In this document: positions 1-7,744 of the stretch, one piece after another
How the letters are laid out: the number at the start of each line of letters is the position of its first letter
How positions within the stretch are numbered: the first letter of the stretch is position 1
Assembly (NCBI GenBank): GCA_026003075.1
Contig: BPGO01000001.1
Span: 492,546-556,545, forward strand
DNA length: 64,000 nt
From: Fimbriimonadales bacterium
Lineage (GTDB): Bacteria; Armatimonadota; Fimbriimonadia; Fimbriimonadales; GBS-DC
Reading direction: 5' to 3'
The notes under the pieces: generated by a model
What the model saw: the letters and a program-made list of their open reading frames with translations, nothing else
The model's database searches: none
Told to the model about the DNA's origin: nothing
Translations under genes and position numbers: made by a program

Positions 1-2977
1 AGATGACATAGCCCGGCGTCTCCCAGCCGACGAGCGTCGCCAGCTTGCGGGCGCGCATCGCATAGGGGAACATCTCGCCGTTGGACATACTGCGCTCGTT
101 GAGCAGCACCACCATCGGCATATCGAGCGCGTTCGGCGGTCCGACATTCGGCACTCCATCGCGCGGCACATAGTAGGCGTAGGGCTTGCGCTCCAGCCAG
201 TCCACCAGCGTATCGGCGATGTTGCCTCCACCGTTGAAGCGCACATCGATAATCATCGCTTTTTTGCCCTGCGCATACTCGTAGAACTCGCGCTCGAACC
301 GCTCGCGATCACTGCCGCCCATCGCACGGATATGCACATAGCCCACTTGTCCGTTGGTGCGCTCCTCCACCAGTTTGCGCAGGCGATTGACGCGGTTTCG
401 GTAGTGGAGTTCGCTCCATTCGCCCGCACTAAGCGGTTTGTATTTCACCACGCGCGCGCCTTCCTCACTGGGGATACGGTTCACCAGAAACTCGAAGGTG
501 CGGTCGCCTTTGTCGTTAATCAGTTGCCAGAGTTTCTGGTCGGCTTGCACGGGTTCGCCGTTGATTTTCAGCACATACTCCCCGGGATGGATGCGCGTTT
601 CGGGGAACGAAGCGGGCGAGCCATCGGGCACGGCGGCGACTTTCAGCCCCCGCCCTCGGTGGGAGTAGTCGATGGTGAAGCCCAAGTGCGGCGTGCTGGG
701 GCTACGCACAGTCGCGCTGGAGCGCGGCGAGACCTCGGTGTGCGAGCCTTCCAGTTCCCCCACCATCATCGACAGCACGACGCCGAACTCTTCGGGCACA
801 CCCACACCAGCCAACAACGGGCGATACCGCTCGCGAATCGCGACCCAGTCGCGCCCGTGCATGCTCGGGTCATAGAAACCGCGCTCATACGCCCGCCAGA
901 ACTGCACGAACGCCGCCTCGCGCAACGCCATCGCATCGAACTCAAAATCTGCTTTGAACTCCACCTTATCGATGCGATTGTTTGCCGCGAGATTCATCAC
1001 AAACAGCTCGCCGTTGCGGATGAAGTAGAGTTTCTTAGCGTCGGCAGAGACGCGCAGCGCACTGTGCCCACCGCCTGAAGTAAGGCGTCGGCTCTCGCTG
1101 CCGTCGTAGGAAACTTGCCAGATGTCTCCCTCCGAAACGAAGTATATCTTTCCGTCGCTGGCGACGGTCAAATCGCCCTGCGGAGCTTGATTGTTCCAGC
1201 GGCGAATGCGCTGGTCGATATCTTCAAAGTCGATCTTCACCTCCAGCGGCTGGTCGTCTTTGGGTTTCTCGAACTGGATGTCTGTATCGTCGCGGCGGGC
1301 GCTCTCGCGTGTGAGCGGAAGCGCGTACAGCGCATTGCCCGCACGATTGCTGGAGAAGAACAGATACTTACCATCGGGCGACCATGCCGGTTGGCTATGG
1401 AAGGCATTCAGGCGAGTGATGTTGACAGGCTGTCCGCTGCCGTCCGCAGGTAGGATCCAGAGGTTCCATGCACCATACGGCGCACGGCGCTGTACACAGA
1501 TCCAGCGCATATCGGGCGACCACGCGAAATCGCCTCCACCCAAGCCGTACCAGTGGGTGCCCGGCTCGTGCAACACCTTCTTCGCCTCACCTGTTTCCAG
1601 ATTCAGCACAAACAACCCGCCATCCGACCCCGAAACCCAAAAGCCCAACTGCTTGCCATCGGGCGAGAGTTTGAGGCGCGTCACATCGGCAGGGCGGTCA
1701 AACAGGCGTTTGACCTCCAGTGTGTCTAAGTTTAGCGCGTAAACTTGCTGATAGTAGTTGCGGTCGGAAGTGAAATAGAGTGTTTTCCCATCTTTCGACC
1801 AGACGAAGTCGGAGTCGTCGCCTACCCAGTCCGTAAGGCGCTTGGCGAACTCGGCGTTGCGCTTTTCGGGAGTGGCTTTGGGCTTTTCGATATCGATGAG
1901 CCAGAGGTCGCCGCGCACGCGAAAGGCGTAATGTTTCCCATCGGGTGACGGCTCCGCCTCCTCCACCCCCGAAGTGAGCACCTCGCGCTGGCGGGTGGAC
2001 TGCACATCGTCTTGACTGGCGGTAAAGTTCAGTTTCTGGGGTTGCTGCTGACCTGCCTTGAGCAGGTAGAGATGCCCCTCATACTCGAACGCAATATCGC
2101 CTGTGTTGTACGCCACAGTGGGATAGCGCACTGCCCCACCCACGAACTGCGTGAGTTGGCGTTTGCGCCCACTGGAAGCGTCCACCATCCACAGGTTCGG
2201 CGTGCGACGCGGGGTGTCCTTAAACACGGGCAGCCGCTCGCCTAGCTTCGGCGAGGCAGGAGTCGGCTCCGCAATGGTGACCGTGAGCAGCGACTTGCCG
2301 TTGGGCATCCACTGCGTCCATAGGTGCTGAAAACGGTCGTCGGTGATGCGGCGTCGCTCGCCATTTTGCAAGTTTATCGCCCAAATTTGCATCGCTGCGG
2401 AGCCTGTGTAGCGCGGGCGCCACCACGGAAAGCCATGCCTGCCATAGACCAGGGTTTTGCCATCGGGCGAAATCTGCGGGCTGTTAATAGCGTTGTAGTC
2501 CTCTGCGACACGCCGAAACCTGCCTGTGGCGACCTCCAACTCGATAATCGCGGGATTGTTGGAGTCGTAGGATGCGCTGTAGTAGAGAAATCTGCCGTCG
2601 CGGCTCCAGCTGCTGGGGATTTCACTCTGCGCATGGAAGGTGAGCTGGATGGGCGCCCCTCCCTGCGCAGGAATCGCAAAAATATCCCAGTTGCCATTGC
2701 GGTTGCTGGCGAAGGCAATCCACTTGCCGTCGGGCGACCAGAGTGGGCTAGAATCATAGGCGACATGGCGGGTAATCGGCACTGCGCGCCCACCACTACT
2801 CGGCGCAACCCAAATATCGCCGCGGTACACGAACGCTATCTGAGCGCCGTCGGGACTAAGCGCAGGGGCGCGCGCGCCGACAATCGGCTCGGTGCGGGGT
2901 TCCGGCAACTGCGCAAAAAGAGCGACACGAAAGAGCAACAAGCATACGACGGATGGAATGGATACTCGGCTACGCAT
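1..2977 (-). CDS. Tricorn-type protease homologue (S41 family), C-terminus beyond window
   Basis: The minus-strand frame is open from the ATG at 2977 to the window edge, giving about 992 residues without the end. The first 22 or so residues form a signal peptide, so the product is probably periplasmic or secreted. Repeated SPDG-type blades (for example SPDGAQIAF, SPDGKWIAF) over residues 40-650 form the tricorn beta-propellers, followed by a PDZ-like segment near 780-860 and a tail-specific-protease core. The SH pair in GSHTE falls at residues 745-746 and the candidate nucleophile serine in SMSNGE at 965, the same numbers as the archaeal tricorn catalytic residues as I recall them. The last catalytic glutamate would lie outside the window. 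Family role: degrading oligopeptides to short peptides. Identification is firm; substrate is unknown. Confidence 0.93.
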   Translation of the reverse strand, partial: MRSRVSIPSVVCLLLFRVALFAQLPEPRTEPIVGARAPALSPDGAQIAFVYRGDIWVAPSSGGRAVPITRHVAYDSSPLWSPDGKWIAFASNRNGNWDIFAIPAQGGAPIQLTFHAQSEIPSSWSRDGRFLYYSASYDSNNPAIIELEVATGRFRRVAEDYNAINSPQISPDGKTLVYGRHGFPWWRPRYTGSAAMQIWAINLQNGERRRITDDRFQHLWTQWMPNGKSLLTVTIAEPTPASPKLGERLPVFKDTPRRTPNLWMVDASSGRKRQLTQFVGGAVRYPTVAYNTGDIAFEYEGHLYLLKAGQQQPQKLNFTASQDDVQSTRQREVLTSGVEEAEPSPDGKHYAFRVRGDLWLIDIEKPKATPEKRNAEFAKRLTDWVGDDSDFVWSKDGKTLYFTSDRNYYQQVYALNLDTLEVKRLFDRPADVTRLKLSPDGKQLGFWVSGSDGGLFVLNLETGEAKKVLHEPGTHWYGLGGGDFAWSPDMRWICVQRRAPYGAWNLWILPADGSGQPVNITRLNAFHSQPAWSPDGKYLFFSSNRAGNALYALPLTRESARRDDTDIQFEKPKDDQPLEVKIDFEDIDQRIRRWNNQAPQGDLTVASDGKIYFVSEGDIWQVSYDGSESRRLTSGGGHSALRVSADAKKLYFIRNGELFVMNLAANNRIDKVEFKADFEFDAMALREAAFVQFWRAYERGFYDPSMHGRDWVAIRERYRPLLAGVGVPEEFGVVLSMMVGELEGSHTEVSPRSSATVRSPSTPHLGFTIDYSHRGRGLKVAAVPDGSPASFPETRIHPGEYVLKINGEPVQADQKLWQLINDKGDRTFEFLVNRIPSEEGARVVKYKPLSAGEWSELHYRNRVNRLRKLVEERTNGQVGYVHIRAMGGSDRERFEREFYEYAQGKKAMIIDVRFNGGGNIADTLVDWLERKPYAYYVPRDGVPNVGPPNALDMPMVVLLNERSMSNGEMFPYAMRARKLATLVGWETPGYVI

Positions 2978-3019
2978 AGTAGGATTAGATTCGCAGGCGC
3001 AGGGTTTGTTCCTGTTAGG

Positions 3020-3025
3020 TAAATT
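3020..3025 (+). promoter_or_regulatory. Candidate -10 box (GGTAAATT) of the DUF4038 gene
   Basis: TAAATT preceded by GG ends 6 nt before the ATG at 3032. It is a weaker member of the close-spaced boxes seen before many starts in this window. Confidence 0.35.
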
Positions 3026-3031
3026 CATACC

Positions 3032-4336
3032 ATGAGCCGCTTGCCGAAGCTCCGGGTGTTTGACGAAGCAGGACACCCCTGCCGCCGTCGCTATTTGGTC
3101 AACGAGCGGGGGGCGCCATTCTTCTATTTGGGCGACACAGCTTGGGAACTGTTTCATCGCCTCACGCGCGAGGAAGCGGAACAGTATCTCCAAGACCGTG
3201 CTGCAAAAGGGTTCACGGTGATTCAAGCCGTCGCGTTGGCAGAACTGGATGGGCTGAACACGCCAAACGCTTATGGCGATACCCCCTTACACAAAAACGA
3301 CCCCACCCAGCCCAACGAGGCATATTTCAAGCATGTGGACTGGATTGTTGACCGTGCGAACGCGATGGGGCTTTATGTAGGACTATTGCCCACATGGGGC
3401 GATAAGGTCAACAAGAAATGGGGCGTCGGACCTGAGATCTTCACGCCTGAGAACGCCCGCGTGTATGGCGAGTTTCTGGGCAGGCGCTATCGCGACAAGG
3501 GCATCCTGTGGATCATGGGGGGCGACCGCCCCATCGAGAACGAGACCCATCTCGCCATCTGGCGGGCGATGGCGACAGGCATCCGTGCAGGTGACAACGG
3601 CGCGCACCTGATAACCTATCATCCCGTGGGTGGGCAGTCCTCATCGGAACGGCTGCATCAGGAAGAGTGGCTCGATTTCAATATGCTACAGTCGGGGCAT
3701 TCCCAACGCTACACTGCCAACTATGCGATGGTGGAGCGGGATTATAGCCTGAAGCCCGTCAAGCCGTGTATGGACGGCGAGCCATGCTACGAAGATCATC
3801 CGATTGGCTTTGACCCCAAGAACGGCTGGTTCGACGCGCGGGATGTCCGCCGCGCCGCGTACTGGGCGCTGCTTTCAGGGGGCCATGGGCACACCTACGG
3901 CTGCCACAATATCTGGCAGATGTATGTGCCCGAGAAACGAACGCCCATTACCGCCGCGCGACGCTCGTGGCAACAGTCCCTGAACTTGCCCGGCGCAACG
4001 CAGATGCAGCATGCCAAAAATCTGATGCTCCAACGCGATATGCTTCTGCGTGTTCCCGACCAGAGTTTATTAGCCTCTGAAACAGGCGAGGGCGCCGACC
4101 ATAGACGCGCCGCGCGTGCCGCTGATGGCAGCTACGCCTACATCTACCTCCCCACCCCAAAACCCGTGCGCGTGCGGATGAACAAGCTCCGCACACGAAC
4201 CGTGCAAGCACATTGGTATGACCCGCGTACCAGTCTGTTGCAACCAATCGGCGAATTCCGCAACACGGGCGAGCGCGAGTTCCAGCCCCGAACGCAGAGC
4301 GACGAGGACTGGGTGTTGGTGCTGGAATCGGTTTAG
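3032..4336 (+). CDS. GH140-like glycoside hydrolase (DUF4038 / collagen-binding C-domain)
   Basis: This 434-residue protein has the DUF4038 layout: an N-terminal TIM-barrel-like region (LGDTAWELFHRL near residue 33, GFTVIQ near 60) and a small C-terminal beta domain. Asp165 in WIMGGDRP and Glu250 in DGEPCYE fit the two acidic catalytic residues of GH140 apiosidases. No signal peptide is visible, so it may act in the cytoplasm on imported pectin fragments, or its start may lie elsewhere. It starts 54 bp from the divergent tricorn gene. The family assignment is good; the apiosidase activity is inferred, since DUF4038 proteins are diverse. Confidence 0.8.
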   Translation: MSRLPKLRVFDEAGHPCRRRYLVNERGAPFFYLGDTAWELFHRLTREEAEQYLQDRAAKGFTVIQAVALAELDGLNTPNAYGDTPLHKNDPTQPNEAYFKHVDWIVDRANAMGLYVGLLPTWGDKVNKKWGVGPEIFTPENARVYGEFLGRRYRDKGILWIMGGDRPIENETHLAIWRAMATGIRAGDNGAHLITYHPVGGQSSSERLHQEEWLDFNMLQSGHSQRYTANYAMVERDYSLKPVKPCMDGEPCYEDHPIGFDPKNGWFDARDVRRAAYWALLSGGHGHTYGCHNIWQMYVPEKRTPITAARRSWQQSLNLPGATQMQHAKNLMLQRDMLLRVPDQSLLASETGEGADHRRAARAADGSYAYIYLPTPKPVRVRMNKLRTRTVQAHWYDPRTSLLQPIGEFRNTGEREFQPRTQSDEDWVLVLESV

Positions 4337-4370
4337 ACGACCACGCGGACTGTTCAACAGCTGCATCGAG

Positions 4371-4376
4371 TACAAT
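4371..4376 (+). promoter_or_regulatory. -10 box (GTACAAT) of the thioesterase gene, near-leaderless
   Basis: TACAAT ends 8 nt before the ATG at 4385, so transcription should start at or within a few bases of the start codon. Confidence 0.6.
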
Positions 4377-4384
4377 TCTCCCCG

Positions 4385-4870
4385 ATGGAGTCACGCACGC
4401 CTTCGGAAACCGAAGTGGTTCTGACGCAGATGATGAACCCCGAACATGCGAACCCGCTGGGCAATGTGCATGGCGGCTGGATATTGAAGCTGATTGACGA
4501 AGCAGGCGGTATCGTCGCCTCGCGTCATGCCCGCAACCCCGCCGTGACGGTCGAAATCGACTCGGTGAGTTTCCGTGAGCCTGTGCATGTGGGCAATCTG
4601 GTGCATGTGCGGGCACGGATGGTTCGGGCTTGGCGCACCTCGATGGAGGTGGAAGCGATTGTCGAGGCGGAAAACCTGCTGACAGGCGAGCGGCGCATTA
4701 CCTCGCAGGCGTATCTGGTCTATGTGGCGCTCAATCAGGCGGGGCGCCCGACCCCAGTGCCGCCCGTGTTGCCCGAAACCGACGAAGAGCGGCGCAAGTG
4801 GGAAGAGGCAGAGCGACGCCGCGCCGAGCGACTCGCCCGACGCGAACGCGAAGCGCAAGCCACCTTTTAA
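4385..4870 (+). CDS. Hotdog-fold acyl-CoA thioesterase (YciA/BACH type)
   Basis: The 161-residue product has the acyl-CoA hydrolase signature: NPEHANPLGNVHGG at residues 18-31 with the hotdog helix LIDEAGG (36-42), then VDSVSF-type core strand EIDSVSF and the VHVRARMVRAW strand. It should hydrolyse acyl-CoA thioesters in the cytoplasm. The last 35 residues are a highly charged Glu/Arg helix (DEERRKWEEAERRRAERL) that many homologues also carry. The stop lies 3 nt from the end of the convergent dioxygenase gene. Chain-length preference cannot be told from sequence. Confidence 0.92.
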   Translation: MESRTPSETEVVLTQMMNPEHANPLGNVHGGWILKLIDEAGGIVASRHARNPAVTVEIDSVSFREPVHVGNLVHVRARMVRAWRTSMEVEAIVEAENLLTGERRITSQAYLVYVALNQAGRPTPVPPVLPETDEERRKWEEAERRRAERLARREREAQATF

Positions 4871-4873
4871 AGC

Positions 4874-6049
4874 CTACACCGTGTGCGCGCCGCTCTCGTC
4901 GCGATGCTTCTTGAGATACTTCATGAACGGCGTGCCCCCCGTGCCCACGCTGGTCGGATTTTTGGGGTCCTTCGCTTGCTGCTTATAGATATAGCGCGCG
5001 GCGTATTCCAAGTGCAACGCGCGGAATCGCTGGATGTTCTCCACGCAGGCGTTGTACGCGTCGCGCAGCGCAGCCTCTCCGCTCTGTAACACCACATTCC
5101 GAACCGTAGAGCGCGCCTCCACCGCTTCCATAAACCGTCGGTGCGCGGGAGGCATATAGAGCCGCATCTCCATGAGGTAGGTCTTGAGTGGGTCGTCGGC
5201 GTGCTGGATGCCCAGTAGGGCGTCCAGTGTCGGGATGATCGAGCTTTGTGCGCCCGTCTCGCCCCGAAATTGTTGCGGTTGCCCGCCGTACGCCTCCACA
5301 CCTTCGTAAATCAAGCCGTTCGGCAGCGCGGGGTTGTTTTTCCAGCCGTGAATGTAGGGGCGCACGCGATGATAGTAGATATACGGGTCGCACGCTTCGG
5401 GCATGCGGGCTAACACGGCGTACATCTGTTCCAACGCGCTGGCGACCTCCTGCAGGGCAGTGGTCAGAGCGGGCAAGTTCCGCTCGGTAGCAGCACGCAA
5501 GGCGGTCGGTATCTGGCGAATCGCTCGAGCCGCTTTCGCCTCGATGTCGACATGAATCAGAATGAACCACTCCTCGTCCAGCCCTGCAAGGAAGTTTTGG
5601 AGCAGCACGATGTTGCCCAACTCAATCGGCGCGCTGGGGTTCAGGCGTCGCCAGTTATCCAGCGCGTAGGAAGCATAAGACAGTACGGGCGGTCGCCCCA
5701 ACCGCTGGCTGACCTCGTACCACGGTTGCGCCAAGTTAGCGGGAATCCGATCGGCGGGAGCGTCGCCATTCCACACATAGCCGTGCCCGATATATGAGAG
5801 GAGCATCATCGCACGGCGCACCTCGCGTTCCGTCTGAAGCCGCTCGGTGGTCAAGCGGGGCATCCCGTCGACTACAGGGCGCAGCTGGCGCGCGACCAGC
5901 AGTTTCGGTAAATCGGCGGCAATCTGCTCCCACGGCGCGTAGTAAGGGTCTTCTAGATACGGGAGCGGGTCTTCCGCAGGCAGGAACCCCCGCTCAGGAT
6001 GCACCTCATAATCTTCCAGTCGCAATTCATCAGTGTAAGCGGCATGCAT
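4874..6049 (-). CDS. Indoleamine 2,3-dioxygenase homologue
   Basis: The product (391 residues from the ATG at 6049, which has GGAGG 8 nt upstream) matches the heme dioxygenase IDO family along its length. Visible motifs include WKNNPALPNGLIYEGV, YMPPAHRRFMEAV, LRDAYNACVEN and the C-terminal GTGGTPFMKYLKKHR. The proximal heme histidine should be in RALHLEYAARYI, at residue 346 of this start. The enzyme opens the indole ring of tryptophan or a related indole to give N-formylkynurenine. A longer reading from a TTG at 6088 is possible but lacks a ribosome site. No kynureninase or other kynurenine-pathway gene is adjacent, so the substrate is not settled. Confidence 0.9.
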   Translation of the reverse strand: MHAAYTDELRLEDYEVHPERGFLPAEDPLPYLEDPYYAPWEQIAADLPKLLVARQLRPVVDGMPRLTTERLQTEREVRRAMMLLSYIGHGYVWNGDAPADRIPANLAQPWYEVSQRLGRPPVLSYASYALDNWRRLNPSAPIELGNIVLLQNFLAGLDEEWFILIHVDIEAKAARAIRQIPTALRAATERNLPALTTALQEVASALEQMYAVLARMPEACDPYIYYHRVRPYIHGWKNNPALPNGLIYEGVEAYGGQPQQFRGETGAQSSIIPTLDALLGIQHADDPLKTYLMEMRLYMPPAHRRFMEAVEARSTVRNVVLQSGEAALRDAYNACVENIQRFRALHLEYAARYIYKQQAKDPKNPTSVGTGGTPFMKYLKKHRDESGAHTV

Positions 6050-6105
6050 CGTCGCGTCCTCCGTAAGGATTATTGCCCTCGTTGGCAATTGGGTTTAGTA
6101 GCGGC

Positions 6106-6486
6106 TTACGCCGGCGGTTGCGCACTCAATCCAGGCAGGGTTTGACGCAGCTGTTTCAGCCAGTGTTCTGCCAGCTGTTTCACACTCATTTTAGCCGCCT
6201 CGGCATCCGCTTTCGTAACGGTAATCAGCAGCTGTCCGCGCACATAAATCTCATATTGCTGATCCTTACGCACTTCTTTGAGGGTAATCTGTTGTTCCGT
6301 TAAGCGTGCGCCAAGCAGCTTCGCCAACCGCTCTTCCACGATACGGGCACGTTCCTCCACGCTCATGTCGCCATAGCCCGCACGCAGACGAATGATGAAC
6401 TTGCCGCCGATCGAAATGTCCACATAGTTTTGGGCAAACGCCCAAACCGTCAACAGCACTCCCATAAGAAGCAGTATCTTTCTCAT
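6106..6486 (-). CDS. Small exported protein resembling an MscS-channel N-terminal domain
   Basis: The 126-residue product starts with a clear signal peptide (MRKILLLMGVLLTVWAFAQ). The mature part has a strand pattern (GGKFIIRLRAGYGDMSVEER near residues 27-46, then VRGQLLITVTKADA near 82-95). This pattern resembles the extracytoplasmic domain found in front of some cyanobacterial-type MscS channels, but here no channel follows. The start is chosen because a GGTATACT box lies 7 nt upstream of the ATG at 6486. Function is unknown. It is divergent from the MarR gene, sharing an 80-bp promoter region. Confidence 0.65.
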   Translation of the reverse strand: MRKILLLMGVLLTVWAFAQNYVDISIGGKFIIRLRAGYGDMSVEERARIVEERLAKLLGARLTEQQITLKEVRKDQQYEIYVRGQLLITVTKADAEAAKMSVKQLAEHWLKQLRQTLPGLSAQPPA

Positions 6487-6493
6487 AACTCGT

Positions 6494-6499
6494 AGTATA
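6494..6499 (-). promoter_or_regulatory. -10 box (GGTATACT) of the small exported protein gene
   Basis: Read on the minus strand, TATACT ends 7 nt before the ATG at 6486. Confidence 0.55.
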
Positions 6500-6551
6500 C
6501 CCCGCATCCTTACAGATTGCGCCCAATAGTTAGCTGTGCTCCCTTGTCGGG

Positions 6552-6557
6552 TATCCT
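6552..6557 (+). promoter_or_regulatory. -10 box (GGTATCCT) of the marR-like gene
   Basis: TATCCT ends 9 nt before the GTG at 6567; this supports GTG 6567 as the start. Confidence 0.5.
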
Positions 6558-6566
6558 TTAGGGTAG

Positions 6567-7145
6567 GTGAGACTGGTGAAGGAACCAATCAAATTACCTG
6601 TCGCGTTAACGGAGGAGCTGCTCAGCCATGCGGAACTGGTGGCGCAGGTGTTTCTGCAGGCGATGTATACTTCTATCGGCGAAAAGTTGCTGGAGGAACT
6701 GGCGGAGTCGGATCTCACTTATTCGCAGTTGCAGGCGTTGCGCTATCTGCACACGCATCGGCGCGTCACCGTCGGCGATTTAGCAGAGGGATTGAACATC
6801 TCCTACCCTTCAGCGACCAACATGGTGCATCGCCTTGAGAAGAAAGCCCTGATTCGCCGAGTCGCGAACCCGCGTGATCGGCGTCAAGTGGGGCTAACCC
6901 TCACCGACGCGGGGCGCGAGATTATCCAGCGCGTAGACCATGAGCGCCGTCAGCGATTCGCTACCGTGCTGGCGCACATGGGGCAAGCGGAACGCCACGC
7001 CTTCATCAACGGCTTGAGTGCATTCATTCGTGCGGGGGTCGAATCCGGCACACTCAAAGCGATGGATGTGTGTTTACAGTGCGGGTTGAGCGCCGACCCC
7101 AACTGCCCCTTGGTCGAAATGCATGCGGTGGAGACCTGCCGATGA
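6567..7145 (+). CDS. MarR-family transcription regulator with Cys-rich tail
   Basis: This 192-residue protein has a winged-helix core: LTYSQLQALRYLHTH (recognition of the MarR helix 2-3 area), VGDLAEGLNISYPSATNMVHRLEKK (DNA-contact helix) and the wing motif NPRDRRQVGLTLTDAG. The end of the protein is unusual. Cys169, Cys172, Cys180 and Cys191 form a CxxC-x7-C-x10-C pattern that could bind a metal or sense redox state. It starts at GTG 6567 and is divergent from the small exported protein gene, the most likely shared target. Family is firm; ligand is unknown. Confidence 0.88.
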   Translation: MRLVKEPIKLPVALTEELLSHAELVAQVFLQAMYTSIGEKLLEELAESDLTYSQLQALRYLHTHRRVTVGDLAEGLNISYPSATNMVHRLEKKALIRRVANPRDRRQVGLTLTDAGREIIQRVDHERRQRFATVLAHMGQAERHAFINGLSAFIRAGVESGTLKAMDVCLQCGLSADPNCPLVEMHAVETCR

Positions 7146-7204
7146 CCGGCGGGACGGATAGTAGACCCGTTGTCGCCGCGTGGAGGGGGTTCGGGGAGCA
7201 AAGC

Positions 7205-7243
7205 TTCCTCGCTGTGTTCGAGGTCTCCGAATACAGCGAGGAA
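7205..7243. terminator. Strong hairpin between marR and rpmA (convergent ends)
   Basis: The arms TTCCTCGCTGT (7205-7215) and ACAGCGAGGAA (7233-7243) are perfect 11-bp inverted repeats. The hairpin lies between two convergent genes and could end both, though neither side has a long T-run. Confidence 0.6.
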
Positions 7244-7269
7244 TTCCTTCTACTTGGGAAGCGCGTCTC

Positions 7270-7527
7270 TCAGTTCTGCACAGGGTTCACGCTCACGCGG
7301 CGGCGGTGGCGTGGCCCTTCGAACTGCACGTAGCCGTCCACCAGCGCGAACAGGGTATCATCGCTGCCGCGCCCGACATTGCGTCCCGGGTAGAACTTCG
7401 TGCCGCGCTGGCGCACAATCACATTGCCTGCGCGCACGAACTCGCCACCATAGGCCTTCACGCCCAGAAACTTCGGATTACTATCCCGACCGTTCCGTGT
7501 GCTGCCGACGCCTTTTTTACTTGCCAT
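7270..7527 (-). CDS. rpmA: 50S ribosomal protein L27
   Basis: The 85-residue product begins [17 protein letters not shown], the universal L27 N-terminus that reaches the peptidyl-transferase centre, and continues with [17 protein letters not shown] and [11 protein letters not shown]. The ATG at 7527 has GGAGG 8 nt upstream. The N-terminus has no firmicute-type cleavable extension. Usually rplU (L21) lies directly upstream; here the upstream gene is a transporter subunit, so rpmA is separated from rplU. Confidence 0.97.
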   Translation of the reverse strand: MASKKGVGSTRNGRDSNPKFLGVKAYGGEFVRAGNVIVRQRGTKFYPGRNVGRGSDDTLFALVDGYVQFEGPRHRRRVSVNPVQN

Positions 7528-7630
7528 AGTGATTGCCTCCTTACTGAGTGGCTCGGACTTTAGCCCAAGCGCTGTGCAAGCGTTGCGTGGCACGGACAGA
7601 ACCATCCGTGCCACAGCCATAGATTATACC

Positions 7631-7744
7631 TCACTCGACAGCCTGATTGTTCCCGCCGAAGAGGATGCGATAGTAGCAATAGACGAGGAGCGCGGTAAAG
7701 AATGTCCACGCGCTCAGCATAAACACCCAGCCTTGCCAGTTCAT
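7631..7744 (-). CDS. MetS-like small subunit of the NSS transporter (37 aa)
   Basis: This short frame encodes MNWQGWVFMLSAWTFFTALL followed by VYCYYRILFGG, a single membrane helix with a short tail. Its ATG overlaps the TGA of the sodium symporter gene by ATGA, so translation is coupled. Single-helix partner subunits of this kind (MetS with MetP) are known for some bacterial NSS amino-acid transporters, and the position and fold fit. It is too short for most gene finders. Identity is inferred from context and size, not from a sequence motif. Confidence 0.75.
   Translation of the reverse strand: MNWQGWVFMLSAWTFFTALLVYCYYRILFGGNNQAVE

Noticed and set aside
332..3022. Several plus-strand frames in the first 3 kb, up to 248 residues
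   Set aside because: They are shadows of the tricorn-type gene on the minus strand, which is open from 2977 to the window edge with blade repeats and protease motifs.
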